Source: Pseudomonadota bacterium (lineage in GTDB: Bacteria; Desulfobacterota; Desulfovibrionia; Desulfovibrionales; Desulfovibrionaceae). Taken from it: 9,289 bases of DNA. Both the position numbers and the translations under genes were made by a program. The notes beneath the pieces were generated by a model that saw only the letters and a list, made by a program, of their open reading frames with translations, did no database searches and was not told where the DNA came from. Shown here piece by piece: positions 6,791-9,289 of the stretch. Location: NCBI GenBank assembly GCA_018822065.1, contig JAHJKV010000490.1:1-9289 (forward strand), in the 5' to 3' direction. The first letter of the stretch is position 1. Each line of letters starts with the position of its first letter.

Positions 6791-7339
6791 ATGCAAGAGT
6801 ATATTGAGATCGCGCGCAGGCTTGGTGGCCTGCGCGAGGCTATGGGACTGGAAATCGCCGATCTTGCCGCTCAGACCGGTGTTGAGGCGGAAAAAGTTGG
6901 AGCATACGAATCCGGTATGGTCGAGATTCCTGTTGGCTATCTGCTCAAGGTGGCCCAGGTTTGCGAGGTGGACATGACCGCCCTGCTTTCGGGTGCGGAT
7001 GCTCACCTGACCTCGCATTCCCTAGTGCGCAACGGCAAGGGCCTCAGCGTTGAACGGCGCACAGATTACGACTACCGCGATCTGGCGTATCGTTTCAAAG
7101 GCAAGAAGATGCAGCCCTTCGAGATTACGGTCGGATCCAAGGTCGTTGCAGACATGCATTTCACAGAACACACGGGCCAGGAGTTCATCTATTGCTTGGA
7201 GGGCGTGCTCGAGGTGCGTCTGGCCGAGAATGCGTTTGAGATGAACCCCGGCGACAGCCTGTATTTCGACTCGCGCACCCCGCATGCCATGCGCGCCGTG
7301 AGCGATGTCCCGGCTCGATTCATCGACGTCATCCTCTAG
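6791..7339 (+). CDS. XRE-family transcriptional regulator with C-terminal cupin sensor domain
   Basis: A one-component regulator of 182 residues. Residues about 7-67 form an XRE/Cro-like helix-turn-helix (LREAMGLEIADLAAQTGV, then the recognition part EAEKVGAYESG, ending LKVAQVCEVDMTALLSG). A linker (80-110, VRNGKGLSVERR and SLA-like DLAYRF) leads to a cupin barrel at about 111-182. Conserved cupin elements are HFTEHTGQEFIYCLEG (123-138), with possible metal ligands H127 and E131, and MNPGDSLYFDSRTPHAMR (151-168) with H165. The start ATG has AAGGA eight bases upstream and lies 11 bases after the first ligase. The second ligase follows within 31 bases. Family knowledge: cupin-XRE proteins bind small molecules and regulate neighbouring metabolic genes, often also themselves. 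The linker motif with GKGxSVERR is, as I recall, shared by HTH-cupin proteins encoded beside AMP-forming ligases in other anaerobes. The inferred ligand is the carboxylic acid, its CoA thioester or a related metabolite. Confidence 0.92.
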   Translation: MQEYIEIARRLGGLREAMGLEIADLAAQTGVEAEKVGAYESGMVEIPVGYLLKVAQVCEVDMTALLSGADAHLTSHSLVRNGKGLSVERRTDYDYRDLAYRFKGKKMQPFEITVGSKVVADMHFTEHTGQEFIYCLEGVLEVRLAENAFEMNPGDSLYFDSRTPHAMRAVSDVPARFIDVIL

Positions 7340-7370
7340 CATCGAGATCCTTTTTCATCCGGAGTCACCC

Positions 7371-9035
7371 ATGCGTAAATTGCAGCCCACCAGTTACGAA
7401 GAATTCCTGTCCACCTGCCAGGTCGACGTTCCCCAGCATTTCAACTTCGCCTTCGATGTCCTGGACGCCGTGGCCGAAGAGGACCCTGACCGCCTGGCCC
7501 TGGTCCATGTGGACCCCATCGGCGCAGCGCGCCAGATCACCTATGGCTGGCTCCGGGAGCGCTCGGCCCGGCTGGCCAACGCCCTAGCTGAGCAGGGTCT
7601 TGGCAAGGGCGATCGGGTCATGCTCATTCTCTACCGCCGGGTCGAATACTGGGTGAGCATGCTCGCTCTGCACAAGATCGGAGCCCTGCCCATCCCCTCG
7701 CCCTCGCTGCTGACCACCAAGGACATCATCGAGAGGGCCAACTACGCCAACATCAAGGGCATCATCTGTGAGGACTCTGTGGTGGCCAAGGTCGAGGCCG
7801 CCAGGCCGGACAGCCCAAGCTTTCAGGTTTTGGTCCAGGCCGGGGATGTGCGCCATCCCGAAGGGTGGCTCGGCTTTGACGCCATCTGCGACGCTGCAGC
7901 CCCAAGCTTTCCGCGCACCCCCGATTCCCCCGGCGGCGACGATTCCCTGGTCATCTTCTTCACCTCCGGCACCACAGGCCTGCCCAAGATGGTCCTGCAC
8001 ACCCACACCTACCCCCTCGGTCACTGGACCACCGGGGCCTACTGGCATGACCTGCGCCCCGGCGACCTCCACCTGACCCTGTCCGACACGGGCTGGGCCA
8101 AGTCGGTCTGGGGCAAGTTCTACGGTCAGTTCATGGCCGGGGCCGCGGTCTTTGTCTGGGATTTCCGGGGCAAGTTCGAACCTGCCGATCTGCTCTCCAT
8201 CCTGGCCGAGCATAAGATCACTACCTTCTGCGCTCCGCCCACGGTCTACCGTTTCCTCATCCGCGAGGACTTTTCAAAATATGACCTCTCTGCCCTGCGC
8301 CACTGCACCACCGCAGGCGAATTGCTTAACGATTCCGTATTCGAGGAATGGAAAAAGGGTACGGGCCTGCCCATCTACGAGGGCTACGGTCAGACTGAGA
8401 CTTGCCTGCAGGTTGGCACTTTCCCCTTCATGGAACCGCGTCCCGGTTCCATCGGCAAGGCTGCCCCCGGCTGGGAGATCGTTCTTCTGGGCGAAACCGG
8501 TCAGCCCGTGCCCGAGGGCGATGAGGGCGAAATCTGCATCCGGCTCAAAGACGACTCTCCCACGGGCGGCGTGCTCGGACTCTTCGCGGGCTACATGGAC
8601 GAGCCGGAGAAGACCGCCAGCGTGAAGTTTGATGGCTGGTACCACACTGGCGACAAGGCCTGGGCCGACGAGGACGGTTATCTTTGGTTCATGGGTCGAA
8701 CCGACGACCTGATCAAGGCCTCGGGCTACCGCATCGGACCCTTCGAGGTCGAGAGCGCCCTGGTCAGCCATGAGGCCGTGGTCGAAGCGGCGGTCACAGG
8801 CGTACCCGACCCGGTGCGCGGCCAGGTGGTCAAGGCCACCGTGGTTCTCGCTCCCGGCTTCACCCCCGGCGCAGAGCTGATCAAGACCCTGCAGGACCAC
8901 GTGAAAATGGTCACTGCACCGTACAAGTACCCACGGATCATCGAGTTTATCGACGAACTGCCAAAAACCATCTCCGGTAAGATCAAACGGGCCGAAATCC
9001 GTGCCGCAGACATCAAGAAATACTCTCTGAACTAG
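7371..9035 (+). CDS. ACSM-like medium-chain or aryl acyl-CoA synthetase (AMP-forming)
   Basis: Second ANL-superfamily ligase, 554 residues from ATG 7371. Hallmarks: ATP loop TSGTTGLPKMVLHTH (198-212), GWAKSVWGKFYGQFMAGA (241-258), GYGQTETC (338-345), GWYHTGDKAW (422-431), hinge GRTDDLIKASGYRIGPFEVE (442-461), and LPKTISGKIKRAEIR (530-544) with catalytic Lys537. The LPKM variant of the ATP loop, SDTGWAKS, ASGYRIGPFEVES and PKTISGKIKR are typical of the medium-chain acyl-CoA synthetase (ACSM/MACS) group, which acts on medium-chain, branched or aromatic acids. It is thus from a different subfamily than the ligase two genes upstream, not a tandem duplicate. The frame extends upstream to 7305, overlapping the regulator gene, but ATG 7371 has GGAG six bases upstream and gives a normal N-terminus, so it is preferred. 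A strong terminator about 70 bases after the stop ends the transcription unit. Plain acetyl-CoA synthetase is less likely because that family is about 100 residues longer. Confidence 0.93.
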   Translation: MRKLQPTSYEEFLSTCQVDVPQHFNFAFDVLDAVAEEDPDRLALVHVDPIGAARQITYGWLRERSARLANALAEQGLGKGDRVMLILYRRVEYWVSMLALHKIGALPIPSPSLLTTKDIIERANYANIKGIICEDSVVAKVEAARPDSPSFQVLVQAGDVRHPEGWLGFDAICDAAAPSFPRTPDSPGGDDSLVIFFTSGTTGLPKMVLHTHTYPLGHWTTGAYWHDLRPGDLHLTLSDTGWAKSVWGKFYGQFMAGAAVFVWDFRGKFEPADLLSILAEHKITTFCAPPTVYRFLIREDFSKYDLSALRHCTTAGELLNDSVFEEWKKGTGLPIYEGYGQTETCLQVGTFPFMEPRPGSIGKAAPGWEIVLLGETGQPVPEGDEGEICIRLKDDSPTGGVLGLFAGYMDEPEKTASVKFDGWYHTGDKAWADEDGYLWFMGRTDDLIKASGYRIGPFEVESALVSHEAVVEAAVTGVPDPVRGQVVKATVVLAPGFTPGAELIKTLQDHVKMVTAPYKYPRIIEFIDELPKTISGKIKRAEIRAADIKKYSLN

Positions 9036-9103
9036 CCCTGCTCCACATAAAAACCCGCATGACCAAGTGGGACGCTGTCAAGCCTTTCAGACTTTAAACA
9101 AGA

Positions 9104-9146
9104 AGCGCGGCAACCTACATGTTGCCGCGCTATTTTTTTTTGTTTT
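9104..9146 (+). terminator. Strong rho-independent terminator
   Basis: AGCGCGGCAAC (9104-9114) pairs perfectly over 11 bp with GTTGCCGCGCT (9121-9131) around the six-base loop CTACAT, followed by TA-less pairing and a run of nine T (9133-9141), then GTTTT. It lies about 70 bases after the second ligase and ends that operon. On the minus strand the same stem is followed by TCTTGTTTAAAG, a weak U-tract, so it may also serve the convergent methyltransferase gene. Confidence 0.94.
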
Positions 9147-9174
9147 AAAAGTGAGTTGTCGGAGGCCTTGGCGT

Positions 9175-9289
9175 TTACATCGGCAGGCCCGCGAATCGGG
9201 CGATGAGTATGGCTCCGGCTTGGGCAACATTCAGGGAGTCAAACGTGCGAGCCAGGGGGATGGCCAGTGACACATCGCATTGTTTGGCA
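9175..9289 (-). CDS. SpoU/TrmH-family RNA 2'-O-methyltransferase, C-terminal fragment
   Basis: Read on the minus strand, the last 37 codons before a TAA at 9175-9177 encode SLAIPLARTFDSLNVAQAGA followed by ILIARFAGLPM. This matches motif 3 of SpoU (SPOUT superfamily) methyltransferases: an IP-hydrophobic element followed by SLNV-x-x-A, which forms part of the knotted SAM-binding site. Such enzymes methylate the 2'-OH of ribose in tRNA or rRNA. The 5' part lies beyond the window, so the exact member (RlmB-, TrmH- or TrmL-like) cannot be told. The gene converges on the ligase operon and shares the terminator region between them. The identification rests on a short but highly characteristic stretch. 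Confidence 0.75.
   Translation of the reverse strand, partial: AKQCDVSLAIPLARTFDSLNVAQAGAILIARFAGLPM

Noticed and set aside
7305..7370. Upstream extension of the second ligase overlapping the regulator gene
   Set aside because: Ser-rich sequence read from another frame of the regulator gene; ATG 7371 has GGAG at proper spacing and gives the family-like N-terminus.
5133..9035. The two ligases as a recent tandem duplication
   Set aside because: They share only superfamily motifs; the sequences around the ATP loop, hinge and C-terminal lysine belong to different subfamilies.
9067..9270. Plus-strand 67-codon open frame at the right end
   Set aside because: It runs through the terminator hairpin and T-run and is antisense to the recognisable SpoU methyltransferase C-terminus.

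Overview
This window looks like chromosomal DNA from a sulfate-reducing deltaproteobacterium of the Desulfovibrionaceae (Desulfovibrio or Pseudodesulfovibrio type). The DNA is GC-rich with G/C-biased third codon positions. The def-fmt-DUF116-rsmB order, the XRE-cupin gene between two acyl-CoA ligases, and a long perfect intergenic palindrome ahead of def all fit that group. The assignment comes from recognising protein families and gene order, not from a database search.

Left half (1-4954), all on the plus strand, is housekeeping translation. It opens inside aspS (aspartyl-tRNA synthetase, C-terminal 363 residues). A hairpin-rich spacer of about 230 bp follows, ending in a perfect 23-bp inverted repeat that abuts the def Shine-Dalgarno sequence. 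Next come def (peptide deformylase), fmt (Met-tRNA formyltransferase), a membrane-anchored cysteine-rich DUF116 protein and rsmB (16S rRNA m5C967 methyltransferase). def and fmt overlap by 16 bp. DUF116 and rsmB overlap by 17 bp, with rsmB starting at TTG. Fmt adds the formyl group to initiator Met-tRNA, Def removes it from nascent proteins, and RsmB modifies the ribosome. DUF116 is the functionally unknown member of the set.

Right half (4955-9035), also on the plus strand, is a separate metabolic and regulatory module. A spacer of about 180 bp, holding a 22-bp imperfect palindrome, leads into a FadD-like long/medium-chain acyl-CoA ligase. After 11 bp comes an XRE helix-turn-helix/cupin regulator, and after 31 bp a second ligase of the ACSM (medium-chain/aryl acyl-CoA synthetase) type. 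The tight spacing suggests one operon in which a one-component sensor controls carboxylic-acid activation. No beta-oxidation genes are visible here.

A strong rho-independent terminator (about 9104-9146) closes this module. Beyond it, convergent on the minus strand, lie the last 37 codons of a SpoU/TrmH-family RNA methyltransferase that runs off the window.

No RNA genes, CRISPR arrays, insertion sequences or phage genes were seen. The genes are ordinary families. The points most worth a second look are the DUF116 protein inside the def-fmt-rsmB cluster, the ligase-regulator-ligase module, and the long palindrome that sits directly against the def ribosome binding site.
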